Assembly: GCA_023398855.1 (NCBI GenBank)
Contig: JAEWRS010000068.1
Location: forward strand, 1-5,824
Direction: 5' to 3'
Origin: Bacillota bacterium
GTDB lineage: Bacteria; Bacillota; Clostridia; Lachnospirales; Lachnospiraceae
Length of the DNA stretch: 5,824 bases
Part shown: in pieces, positions 1-5,794 of the stretch
Layout: each line of letters begins with the position of its first letter
How positions within the stretch are numbered: the stretch's first letter is position 1
The notes under the pieces: generated by a model
Databases searched by the model: none
Seen by the model: the letters and a program-made list of their open reading frames with translations, nothing else
What the model was told of the DNA's origin: nothing
Translations under genes and position numbers: made by a program

Positions 1-2
1 CC

Positions 3-698
3 GTCAGTGTTATGCCATGTACCGCTAAGAAATTCGAGATCGGAAGAGACGATCAGGATGCCAACGGCTCTCCTGATGTAGATTATTCCATGACCACAAG
101 AGAACTGGCCAGAATGATCAAGCAGGCCGGCATCCGGTTCACGGAGCTTCCAGACGAAGATTATGACACTCCATTAGGCCTTGGTACCGGCGCAGCCGTT
201 ATCTTCGGAACCACCGGAGGTGTTATGGAAGCAGCTTTAAGAACTGCAGTGGAAACCCTGACCGGCGAAGAGCTTGAAAAACCTGATTTTACCGATGTTC
301 GTGGAGCAAAGGGAATCAAGGAAGCCTCCTACCGGGTAGGCGACATGGATGTGAATGTTGCTGTTGCTTCCGGCCTGGGCAATGCAAGAGAACTTCTTAA
401 CAGAGTAAAATCAGGAGAAGCCAGCTATCACTTCATTGAGATCATGGGATGCCCCGGCGGTTGTGTAAACGGCGGCGGACAGCCTCAGCAGCCTGGCTAT
501 GTACGCAATACAACCGATATCCGCAGCCTCCGTGCAAAGGTCCTTTATGATGAAGACGCTGCCAAGACCCTCCGTAAGTCTCATGAAAACCCTGCGATCA
601 AGGAATTGTACGAGACCTACCTTGGAGAGCCAGGCAGTGAGAAGGCACACCATTTGCTTCATACCACCTATGTAAAAAGAAAAATTAACGAAATCTGA
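3..698 (+). CDS. hydA: [FeFe]-hydrogenase catalytic subunit, group A (5'-truncated, C-terminal part)
   Basis: This is the C-terminal 231 residues of a catalytic [FeFe]-hydrogenase, which reversibly reduces protons to H2 in the cytoplasm. The frame is open to the window edge. The ATG at 12 is the Met of the conserved H-cluster L2 motif MPCTAKKFE, so it is not a start. The L3 motif MGCPGGCVNGGGQP lies at about 444-485; its two cysteines hold the [4Fe-4S] part of the H-cluster. The protein ends with the family's small-subunit-like region (RAKVLYDEDAAKTLRKSHEN, then YLGEPGSEKAHHLLHTTY). The L1 motif (TSCCP) and all N-terminal Fe-S domains lie upstream and cannot be seen. The MGCPGGC form and the long C-terminus resemble catalytic subunits of multimeric NAD(P)-linked, electron-bifurcating enzymes (HydA/HndD type). 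That assignment is an inference, because the diaphorase genes would be outside the window. A strong terminator follows, so this is the last gene of its transcript. Confidence 0.95.
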   Translation, partial: VSVMPCTAKKFEIGRDDQDANGSPDVDYSMTTRELARMIKQAGIRFTELPDEDYDTPLGLGTGAAVIFGTTGGVMEAALRTAVETLTGEELEKPDFTDVRGAKGIKEASYRVGDMDVNVAVASGLGNARELLNRVKSGEASYHFIEIMGCPGGCVNGGGQPQQPGYVRNTTDIRSLRAKVLYDEDAAKTLRKSHENPAIKELYETYLGEPGSEKAHHLLHTTYVKRKINEI

Positions 699-725
699 TT
701 TTAAATAACCACTTTTGTATCTTCG

Positions 726-776
726 ATCCTCCAATAAGGATGTTTACTCATAATCCTTGTTGGAGGATTTTTTTTT
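726..776 (+). terminator. Rho-independent terminator after the group A hydrogenase gene
   Basis: The arms 726-741 and 753-768 form a 16-bp stem with one G-U pair around an 11-base loop. A run of nine T (768-776) follows immediately. It starts 27 bases after the hydrogenase stop codon. This is a textbook intrinsic terminator and should separate the hydrogenase transcript from the spore-coat unit. Confidence 0.93.
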
Positions 777-820
777 GATATGTATTACGGTTCTATTTAA
801 AAAGAATCAGCTGGCATAAT

Positions 821-849
821 GAATGGATTAACTGAAAACCTCCATACTA
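821..849 (+). promoter_or_regulatory. Candidate forespore-type (sigma-G-like) promoter for the spore coat gene pair
   Basis: GAATG at 821-825 and CATACTA at 843-849 are separated by 17 bases. They match the Bacillus sigma-G pattern (GHATR, 17-18 bases, CATAHTA) and partly resemble other sporulation promoters with CATA-type -10 boxes (sigma-E, sigma-K). The position just upstream of two spore-coat-like genes and after a terminator supports the call. One difficulty is that initiation about 6-7 bases after the -10 box would fall at about 855-856, at the start of the ribosome binding site, giving an unusually short leader. It was found by eye only, and the sigma factor cannot be settled from sequence. 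Confidence 0.42.
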
Positions 850-860
850 AGACTGGAGGT
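838..860 (+). promoter_or_regulatory. Hairpin that would sequester the Shine-Dalgarno site of the first coat gene
   Basis: ACCTCCA (838-844) and TGGAGGT (854-860) are perfect 7-bp inverted repeats with a 9-base loop. The 3' arm contains the GGAGG ribosome binding site (855-859), which lies 9 bases before the ATG at 869. In any transcript that enters from upstream the site would be paired. A transcript starting at the candidate promoter inside this element would lack the 5' arm. The repeat is seen directly; the regulatory role is inferred. Confidence 0.5.
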
Positions 861-868
861 GATGAAAC

Positions 869-1042
869 ATGAGCCCAAAAGAATTAACTTATATTGAAGA
901 TGCTCTAGGTCATGAAAACTTTTTAAAAACCCAGTGCCAGGAAGCGGCACAAAACCTGCAGGATCCAGAATTAAAAGCTTGCGCACAGCAGCTTCTTCAA
1001 AAACACCAGCAGATTTTTGACAGCTTCTATAACTTAGTGTAA
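869..1042 (+). CDS. Small CotF-like spore coat-associated protein (57 aa)
   Basis: This ORF encodes 57 residues beginning MSPKELTYIEDALGHENFLK. The start is supported by GGAGG at 855-859, 9 bases upstream. A competing ATG at 862 is in another frame and stops after 11 codons. The protein has no signal peptide or membrane segment and looks like two amphipathic helices joined near QDPELK (residues 31-36). A helical hairpin with the pattern LTYIEDAL...QDPELK...LLQKHQQ is typical of short clostridial proteins annotated as spore coat or CotF-related, thought to be structural components of the spore surface. The next gene begins 13 bases downstream and is also CotF-like, so the two probably form one operon. 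Two cysteines (residues 23 and 38) could allow crosslinking, but this is speculative. The family call rests on recalled resemblance, not on a search. Confidence 0.8.
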   Translation: MSPKELTYIEDALGHENFLKTQCQEAAQNLQDPELKACAQQLLQKHQQIFDSFYNLV

Positions 1043-1055
1043 GGAGGAATCACAT

Positions 1056-1301
1056 ATGGATGACAAGTGTATTATGGAGAACCTGCTCCATACCACAAAA
1101 GGAGTATGCGACTTATATCTGCATGGAACCATCGAATCCCCTACCTCGAACGTTCATCAGACATTTGATACCGCATTAAATGACAGCCTTTGCATGCAAA
1201 GCGATATCTACAAAAAGATGTCTGCAAAGGGATGGTACAGCACCGAACAGGCTGAGCAGCAAAAAGTTTCTAATGTTAAAAATCAGTTTGCAGGAATGTA
1301 A
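1056..1301 (+). CDS. CotF-family spore coat protein (81 aa)
   Basis: This 81-residue protein resembles the Coat_F family (related to Bacillus subtilis CotF), structural proteins of the spore coat. Recognisable features are an N-terminal helix (ENLLHTTKGVCDLYLHGTIE, residues 7-26), the middle segment VHQTFDTALNDSL, and the C-terminal KMSAKGWYSTEQAEQQKV, where the GWY motif is characteristic. It is shorter than full CotF and corresponds to the single-repeat form common in Clostridia. The start is set by AAGGAGG at 1041-1047, 8 bases before the ATG and overlapping the stop of the preceding gene, so the two genes are probably cotranscribed and partly coupled. A terminator hairpin begins within a few bases of the stop. 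Sporulation-specific expression is inferred from the family and the candidate upstream promoter. Confidence 0.88.
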   Translation: MDDKCIMENLLHTTKGVCDLYLHGTIESPTSNVHQTFDTALNDSLCMQSDIYKKMSAKGWYSTEQAEQQKVSNVKNQFAGM

Positions 1302-1302
1302 C

Positions 1303-1349
1303 AAAAAAGCTATGGGTGTTCTCAATGAGAGAACACTCATAGCTCTTTT
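1303..1349. terminator. Bidirectional terminator between convergent units
   Basis: The arms 1308-1323 and 1329-1344 make a 16-bp stem with one G-U pair and a 5-base loop (AATGA). On the + strand it is followed by CTTTT, serving the coat genes that end at 1301. On the minus strand it is followed by six T (complement of 1303-1308), serving the hydrogenase operon whose last stop codon is at 1372-1374, 27 bases before the stem. The minus-strand side has the better T run. Confidence 0.85.
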
Positions 1350-1371
1350 GTTATATATATCAGAAGATCAA

Positions 1372-2823
1372 TTAATGTCTGTGCATGGACACCTCTTGAA
1401 GGCCCTGGTTCTTTAAGTTCTCATGAACCTCCCTTTTGTCAGCTTGTCCGATAAGCAAGTCACGGGCTCTCTTTGCCTCGTTCTCACTCTTATATCTGCT
1501 TGGTCCGCCTACGCAACCTCCCACACAAGCCATACCTTCAATAAAATCTCCGGGAAGCCTGCCTATCTTAAGGAGCATAAGGGCCTTCTTACATTCAGCC
1601 GCGCCATTACATTTCAGGACTTCTATGTCTGTATTTTCTCCCGATTCTTTTAAGCATTCCAAAACAGCCGCAGTCACACCGCCACCGTTTCCAAAACGTT
1701 TTCCAAAGACGGAACCAGCCTGATAAGTATTCTCCTCAGGCTCAAGCTTCACGCCCTTTGCCTCCATCATTGCATTAATTTCTCCCAGGGTCAAGGCATA
1801 ATCCGCATTGTCCTTAATATTTAAGTCCAGGGTCTCACTCTTCTTGGCAATACATGGTCCAATAAATACGGTGATCACCTCAGGGCTCTTTTCCTTTATC
1901 ATCCTGGATACGGCACACATGGGGGATACGGTGGTTGACATATTTTCGAGAAGCATGGGATAGTGCTGCTTGATCATATTAACAAATGCAGGACAGCAGG
2001 AGGTCGTCATCTTCTTGCCTTCCTTATGGGCAGCTGCCCACTCCTGCGCTTCTGCAGCTGCGGTCAGATCTCCGCCTAAGGAAACCTCGATCATATCCTG
2101 GAACCCTATTTTCTTTAAAGCCGTTCTCCAGCTTGCCATAGTAATATCCGGGCCATGCTGTCCTTCTGTTGCAGGAGCGACCATAGCTACCACCGGCTTC
2201 CCGGCATTAATCAGGTTAATCACATCCACCAAAAATGTCTTGGAATCAATGGCCCCAAAAGGGCATCCATGAATGCAGGCTCCGCACTGGATACATTTGC
2301 TTTCATCAATGACAACTATGCCGTTTTCATCCATTGTGATGGCATCCACGGGACAGCTTTTTTTGCAGGGACGGGTTAAATCGGCAATAGCGTTATAAGG
2401 ACAGGCCTGAGAACACTTTCCGCATTCCTTACACTTATCCGGATCAATGTAGGCACGGTCACGCCCCATGCTGATAGCATTAAAATTGCAGGAGCCCTGG
2501 CACGCCTTCCCCATACACAGCTGACAGTTATCAGTTACCACATACCGGGTAATCGGACAGTCTTCGCAGGCAGAGCTGATGACCTGAACCACATTTTTCG
2601 TATCCTTTCCGCTGGGACATAGGCCTTCCGCCAGGCGGATTCTTTCTCTGATAATCTCCCGTTCCCTATAGATGCAGCAGCGAAACTGGGCTTTAGGACC
2701 TGGTATGATCTTATAAGGAATCTCATTCCTTTTTTCCTCCAGTTTTCCTTCCCATGCAAGCTCCGCCACTTCATTTAACACCTGATGCTTTATGCGAAGT
2801 AATGTTGCATCATTTGTTGCCAT
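1372..2823 (-). CDS. Group B-like monomeric [FeFe]-hydrogenase (483 aa)
   Basis: This is a cytoplasmic iron-sulfur protein with a full [FeFe]-hydrogenase catalytic domain. H-cluster motifs are TTSCCPAF (residues 273-280), GPCIAKKSE (322-330) and MACVGGCVGG (431-440), so all expected H-cluster cysteines are present. The N-terminal part has a Cys pattern C100/103/108/112, ferredoxin motifs CX2CX2CX3CP at 131-141 and 177-187, and an extra CKKSC pair (153/157), suggesting at least three [4Fe-4S] clusters. Five more cysteines lie at 49-89. The N-terminus and the L2/L3 forms differ from group A enzymes and match group B (Clostridium pasteurianum CpIII-like), a poorly understood class; the assignment is by recalled motifs. 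The ATG at 2823 is preferred because AAGGAGG sits 6 bases upstream; an in-frame TTG at 2853 lacks this. It is the last gene of the minus-strand operon, 54 bases after the phosphatase gene. Its electron partner is probably ferredoxin. Confidence 0.92.
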   Translation of the reverse strand: MATNDATLLRIKHQVLNEVAELAWEGKLEEKRNEIPYKIIPGPKAQFRCCIYREREIIRERIRLAEGLCPSGKDTKNVVQVISSACEDCPITRYVVTDNCQLCMGKACQGSCNFNAISMGRDRAYIDPDKCKECGKCSQACPYNAIADLTRPCKKSCPVDAITMDENGIVVIDESKCIQCGACIHGCPFGAIDSKTFLVDVINLINAGKPVVAMVAPATEGQHGPDITMASWRTALKKIGFQDMIEVSLGGDLTAAAEAQEWAAAHKEGKKMTTSCCPAFVNMIKQHYPMLLENMSTTVSPMCAVSRMIKEKSPEVITVFIGPCIAKKSETLDLNIKDNADYALTLGEINAMMEAKGVKLEPEENTYQAGSVFGKRFGNGGGVTAAVLECLKESGENTDIEVLKCNGAAECKKALMLLKIGRLPGDFIEGMACVGGCVGGPSRYKSENEAKRARDLLIGQADKREVHENLKNQGLQEVSMHRH

Positions 2824-2829
2824 ATTCTT

Positions 2830-2836
2830 CCTCCTT
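2830..2836 (-). promoter_or_regulatory. Ribosome binding site that fixes the group B hydrogenase start
   Basis: On the minus strand AAGGAGG is followed by six bases and then ATG GCA ACA. This strong site decides for the ATG at 2823 and against the upstream in-frame TTG at 2853, which would place the ribosome binding site inside the coding region. Confidence 0.85.
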
Positions 2837-2877
2837 GTTGCTTCCACGTTCAATGACCGTGTGATGTCTGCCCCAAT

Positions 2878-4059
2878 TTAATAATAGGTTACCGTAACCC
2901 CTTTTCCCATTTCTTCCACTACGTGTTTTAATTGCTCCACAAGATTCTGACGGATGCCTAAATCAAAGGGCAGGCCAGGGTTCTGATAGGCGCTGTTAAT
3001 GGCTTTTCCTACGTACATGTTTAGCTCTGTACAATCCTCAATGATCATTTTCGCTACCATGGAAGCACCGTTAGGCTTATCCAGCTCCAGAAAGAATTCT
3101 TCTGTAACGGATTCATTCTTCACATATCTCCTTAAAAGCTTCAAGACCTTATTTAAAGTCAAAACACCTTCTGTAACCAGTTCAATTCCGTCAATATAGG
3201 CAATCGGCGGTATGTCCGGGTCATTGTAATCCAGAGAAACAGACAATTTTCTTTCGGTTACTCTGGAAACAATATTGGCACTGGTTCCCCCGCAGACAAT
3301 CTTTTTGACGGTATTGTCTCCTGACAGGAAATCCTCTACCATACAACTGTCATCCTCCGGTTTCCTGGGAGGACCTGTCATCAGATGCACTGTCTTTCTG
3401 TCGATGATCCTCATAACCGCAACCGTTGTATCATCACCGGGCCGGTACTGATACAGCTCATCACAGGCACGGCTTAAAACAGCGGCAAGGCGCACCGCTG
3501 ATATGGTCAGACAGTACTGCTTCACTGCATAGGATGCAATGTCATCCCATAGCCAGCCAAAATTTAACAGCTGACCCACTCCTGCATGGATGGTTCCGTC
3601 ACTCATAAGAATCAGGGCATCCCCTTTACTCACCTTGAAGCGGTATTCATTGATTTTTTTATCCCGTATCACCCGGGTGTTTTGGGGAATAGAAACCAGG
3701 CCTCCCTCCCGGATAAAGATGCAGCCGGGATTATCAAATTCCACCAGATAGGCTTCTCCGTCATGAAACACCTGGAGAATGCTGAAGGTGGAATAAGCCA
3801 CCTGGCGCACCTGACACACCGGAAGAGTTTCTACAATAGTTTCCACACACTCTTCCAGGGTTGCACCGTTTAAAAACATTGTCCCAAGAATCTTGGAGGT
3901 CATGGTGGCCAGAATATTGGCCTTTACCCCGCTGCCCATGCCGTCAGCCAGGATCATGATGTTGGAATCCTCAGTCTGTAATACCTCCACCTTATCCCCG
4001 CACAGCACTTCTTTGAATTTATTCAGGCTTTTGTAAGCAACATCTACGGTAACTCCCAT
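2878..4059 (-). CDS. SpoIIE/PP2C-type Ser/Thr protein phosphatase with extra C-terminal domain (393 aa)
   Basis: This is a soluble metal-dependent phosphatase of the SpoIIE branch of PP2C, expected to remove phosphate from Ser/Thr of a partner protein. The catalytic domain spans about residues 1-220. Metal-binding and active-site motifs are present: CGD (20-22), ADGMGSG (38-44, with the key Asp39), MSDGTIHAG (152-160, Asp154) and PGDDTTV (207-213, Asp209/210). The catalytic core therefore looks intact. Residues of about 222-393 form a second domain of no assigned function, containing VCGGTSANIVSR, PPIAYIDGIELVTEGVLTL and a helical end. There is no membrane segment. The ATG shares its A with the sensor gene's TGA (TGATG), with GAGG 7 bases upstream inside the sensor gene, so translation is probably coupled. 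A GTG one codon earlier is less likely. The context says it acts downstream of the sensory hydrogenase. The substrate is unknown; an anti-sigma-type or kinase target is only a guess. Confidence 0.9.
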   Translation of the reverse strand: MGVTVDVAYKSLNKFKEVLCGDKVEVLQTEDSNIMILADGMGSGVKANILATMTSKILGTMFLNGATLEECVETIVETLPVCQVRQVAYSTFSILQVFHDGEAYLVEFDNPGCIFIREGGLVSIPQNTRVIRDKKINEYRFKVSKGDALILMSDGTIHAGVGQLLNFGWLWDDIASYAVKQYCLTISAVRLAAVLSRACDELYQYRPGDDTTVAVMRIIDRKTVHLMTGPPRKPEDDSCMVEDFLSGDNTVKKIVCGGTSANIVSRVTERKLSVSLDYNDPDIPPIAYIDGIELVTEGVLTLNKVLKLLRRYVKNESVTEEFFLELDKPNGASMVAKMIIEDCTELNMYVGKAINSAYQNPGLPFDLGIRQNLVEQLKHVVEEMGKGVTVTYY

Positions 4060-5792
4060 CACTTGACCTCACTTTCACTTCCCTCATCCAATAAGGACCT
4101 ACAAAGCTTTGTGAGCGTGGTTTTGGTCTCCGCGGTTGTTTCCCCTAAAAGGCCTGCAATTTCCTGGGCTACCATCATCTGCTTGTGAATGACCTTCTGA
4201 GCCAGATCAATGGTTTCCAGTTTCTTTTCGTACTCTTGTCTTGCCTGTTCTTCCTCTTTGGTAATGTCTATGAAGGTAGCTAATACTACATCTTCCTTTT
4301 CAATATATATAATATTCTGAAGAGTGGAAATACGGTATTCCCCATAAGTCACCTTTTTTCCATGGATCTTCTGATGGGTCTGATAAACCCACTGGAAATC
4401 AGAAGGATCAATGAGTTCATATAAATACATGGTCAAGGCTTGCTGCCTGGTTTTTCCAAAATACCGTTCTCCCACCGCAGAATATTCTAAAATCTTCATA
4501 TCTTTATCAACAATTAAAACAATATTTGGAGAGGTTTCCATAACCAGGTTCGATAAGGATTCGGCCTTTTCATGCATAAAGGGTATGCACATGTTAAGCT
4601 CTGCCTTTTTCTGAAAAACCGCTATGGCCTTTTCTCTGCAGGTAGAATAACCGCAGGCGCCGCAGTTTAACTCATCCTCAGGCCTGTTCTTTCCCGTCAT
4701 TTTCAGTATCTGCTGAATCTGGGCTTCTGTTGGCAGGCCCTCCCGGGGAGACCGGTCCAGAAACCGCTTTCCAAAGGAAATGTGTTCCATAACCGGGGTC
4801 AGTTCTTCCCACGGCACTGGTTCCTTTGCAATGGTTTCCTCCATATCCAGCTTAATCTTAAATCTGGATACGCTTTCATCATCAACCGTAGGCCCTTTGA
4901 TGCAGCCTCCGGAACACATATTCATCTCTATAAAACAGCCTTTAATCCCGCCCCTCACCATGCTTTCGCACAGATCCATGCAGTTGAGACAGCCATGGAC
5001 ATAAAACTTCCGGTATCTATCCCGTTCCTCTTCCGTTGCAAGAACAGAATTCACGACTCCATTGGTAACCGGATATAGACGGTTGACCCTTGGATTCCTG
5101 TTGGTAAAGGGGATATCCTCGCTGTCTTCAATGGTGATTTCCTCTTCAGTAAGCCACCTGGTGATATCATTAAAATTCAGGACAGCATCAATATAGCCAC
5201 TATGGCGCGGGTCCGTTGCTTCCTTTTTCTTAGCAATACATGGCCCTAAGAAGACCACCTTAACATTCGGTCCCATTTCATCTTTTATCATCTTTCCATG
5301 GGCAATCATAGGGGATACCACAGGAGCCAGATAGGGAATCAGCTGGGGATAATAAATCTCAATTAAATCGTTGACGCTGGGACAGCAGGTGGTGATGATG
5401 TTCTCCATCTCCCCCTCTTTTAAAAGCCTTGCATATTCCGCAGTCACAACAGCTGCTCCCTCAGAGGTCTCCCTTACGTCGGCAAACCCCAGCTTTTTAA
5501 GGGCGCCATTTACCTGGCCAATGGACCGGTAACTTAACAAGCCCATATAGGACGGAGCAAGAGAAATGACAGTGGGTATTCCAGCGTCAATATAGCCCTT
5601 TACCAGTTCCAGATCACTGATGAGAGTCTTTGCCGACTGAGGACAGACCTGCATGCATTTTCCGCATAAAATGCATTTGTCAGGCATGATTTCTGCCCGC
5701 TCATCCTTAATCATGACAGCCTTGACTTCACAGTTACGGATACATTTATAGCAGTGCTTGCATTTTGTAGCCTTGAAATCAATGATTCCCAT
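4059..5792 (-). CDS. hydS: Putative sensory [FeFe]-hydrogenase with PAS domain (group C, HydS-like, 577 aa)
   Basis: Domain order: two [4Fe-4S] ferredoxin motifs (Cys11/14/17/21 and Cys40/43/46/50); an H-cluster domain with TTCCPS (134-139), LGPCIAKKKE (182-191) and EMNMCSGGCIKGP (289-301); an Fe-S motif CGACGYSTC (377-385) with Cys402, like that of RnfB and CODH/ACS proteins; a PAS domain (about 415-510, starting SPNIVLIVDKDMKILEYS); and a charged helical tail (511-577). This matches group C putative H2/redox sensors such as the Thermotoga maritima HydS type, where the H-cluster and a PAS domain replace the enzymatic role by signalling. No kinase or DNA-binding domain is present, so output must go through a partner, most simply the coupled phosphatase. 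GGGGAGG lies 8 bases before the ATG. By eye the proton-path glutamates of catalytic enzymes are missing although both L1 cysteines remain. The symbol follows literature use for the class. Confidence 0.9.
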   Translation of the reverse strand: MGIIDFKATKCKHCYKCIRNCEVKAVMIKDERAEIMPDKCILCGKCMQVCPQSAKTLISDLELVKGYIDAGIPTVISLAPSYMGLLSYRSIGQVNGALKKLGFADVRETSEGAAVVTAEYARLLKEGEMENIITTCCPSVNDLIEIYYPQLIPYLAPVVSPMIAHGKMIKDEMGPNVKVVFLGPCIAKKKEATDPRHSGYIDAVLNFNDITRWLTEEEITIEDSEDIPFTNRNPRVNRLYPVTNGVVNSVLATEEERDRYRKFYVHGCLNCMDLCESMVRGGIKGCFIEMNMCSGGCIKGPTVDDESVSRFKIKLDMEETIAKEPVPWEELTPVMEHISFGKRFLDRSPREGLPTEAQIQQILKMTGKNRPEDELNCGACGYSTCREKAIAVFQKKAELNMCIPFMHEKAESLSNLVMETSPNIVLIVDKDMKILEYSAVGERYFGKTRQQALTMYLYELIDPSDFQWVYQTHQKIHGKKVTYGEYRISTLQNIIYIEKEDVVLATFIDITKEEEQARQEYEKKLETIDLAQKVIHKQMMVAQEIAGLLGETTAETKTTLTKLCRSLLDEGSESEVK

Positions 5793-5794
5793 GA

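Noticed and set aside
12..14. ATG as the start of the first gene
   Set aside because: This Met belongs to the conserved MPCxxK motif in the middle of [FeFe]-hydrogenases, and the frame is open upstream to the window edge.
411..734. 107-codon open frame on the minus strand opposite the group A hydrogenase
   Set aside because: It lies antisense to a clearly conserved coding region, runs into the terminator, and its translation shows no recognisable domain.
1180..1416. 78-codon + strand frame overlapping the CotF-like gene
   Set aside because: It is out of frame within a recognisable gene and continues through the terminator into the convergent gene, with no suitable ribosome binding site.
1423..2379. 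Several + strand open frames opposite the group B hydrogenase
   Set aside because: They are antisense shadows of an unambiguous hydrogenase gene.
2824..2853. In-frame TTG start for the group B hydrogenase, adding ten residues
   Set aside because: The added residues are encoded by the ribosome binding site region itself; AAGGAGG sits 6 bases before the ATG at 2823.
2824..2877. Internal promoter or hairpin in the gap between phosphatase and group B genes
   Set aside because: Only a 4-bp CACG/CGTG stem was seen and no convincing -35/-10 pair; the gap is fully consistent with a short operon spacer.
4057..4062. GTG one codon upstream as the phosphatase start
   Set aside because: The ATG has better spacing to GAGG and forms the usual TGATG coupling with the sensor stop; the difference is one residue.
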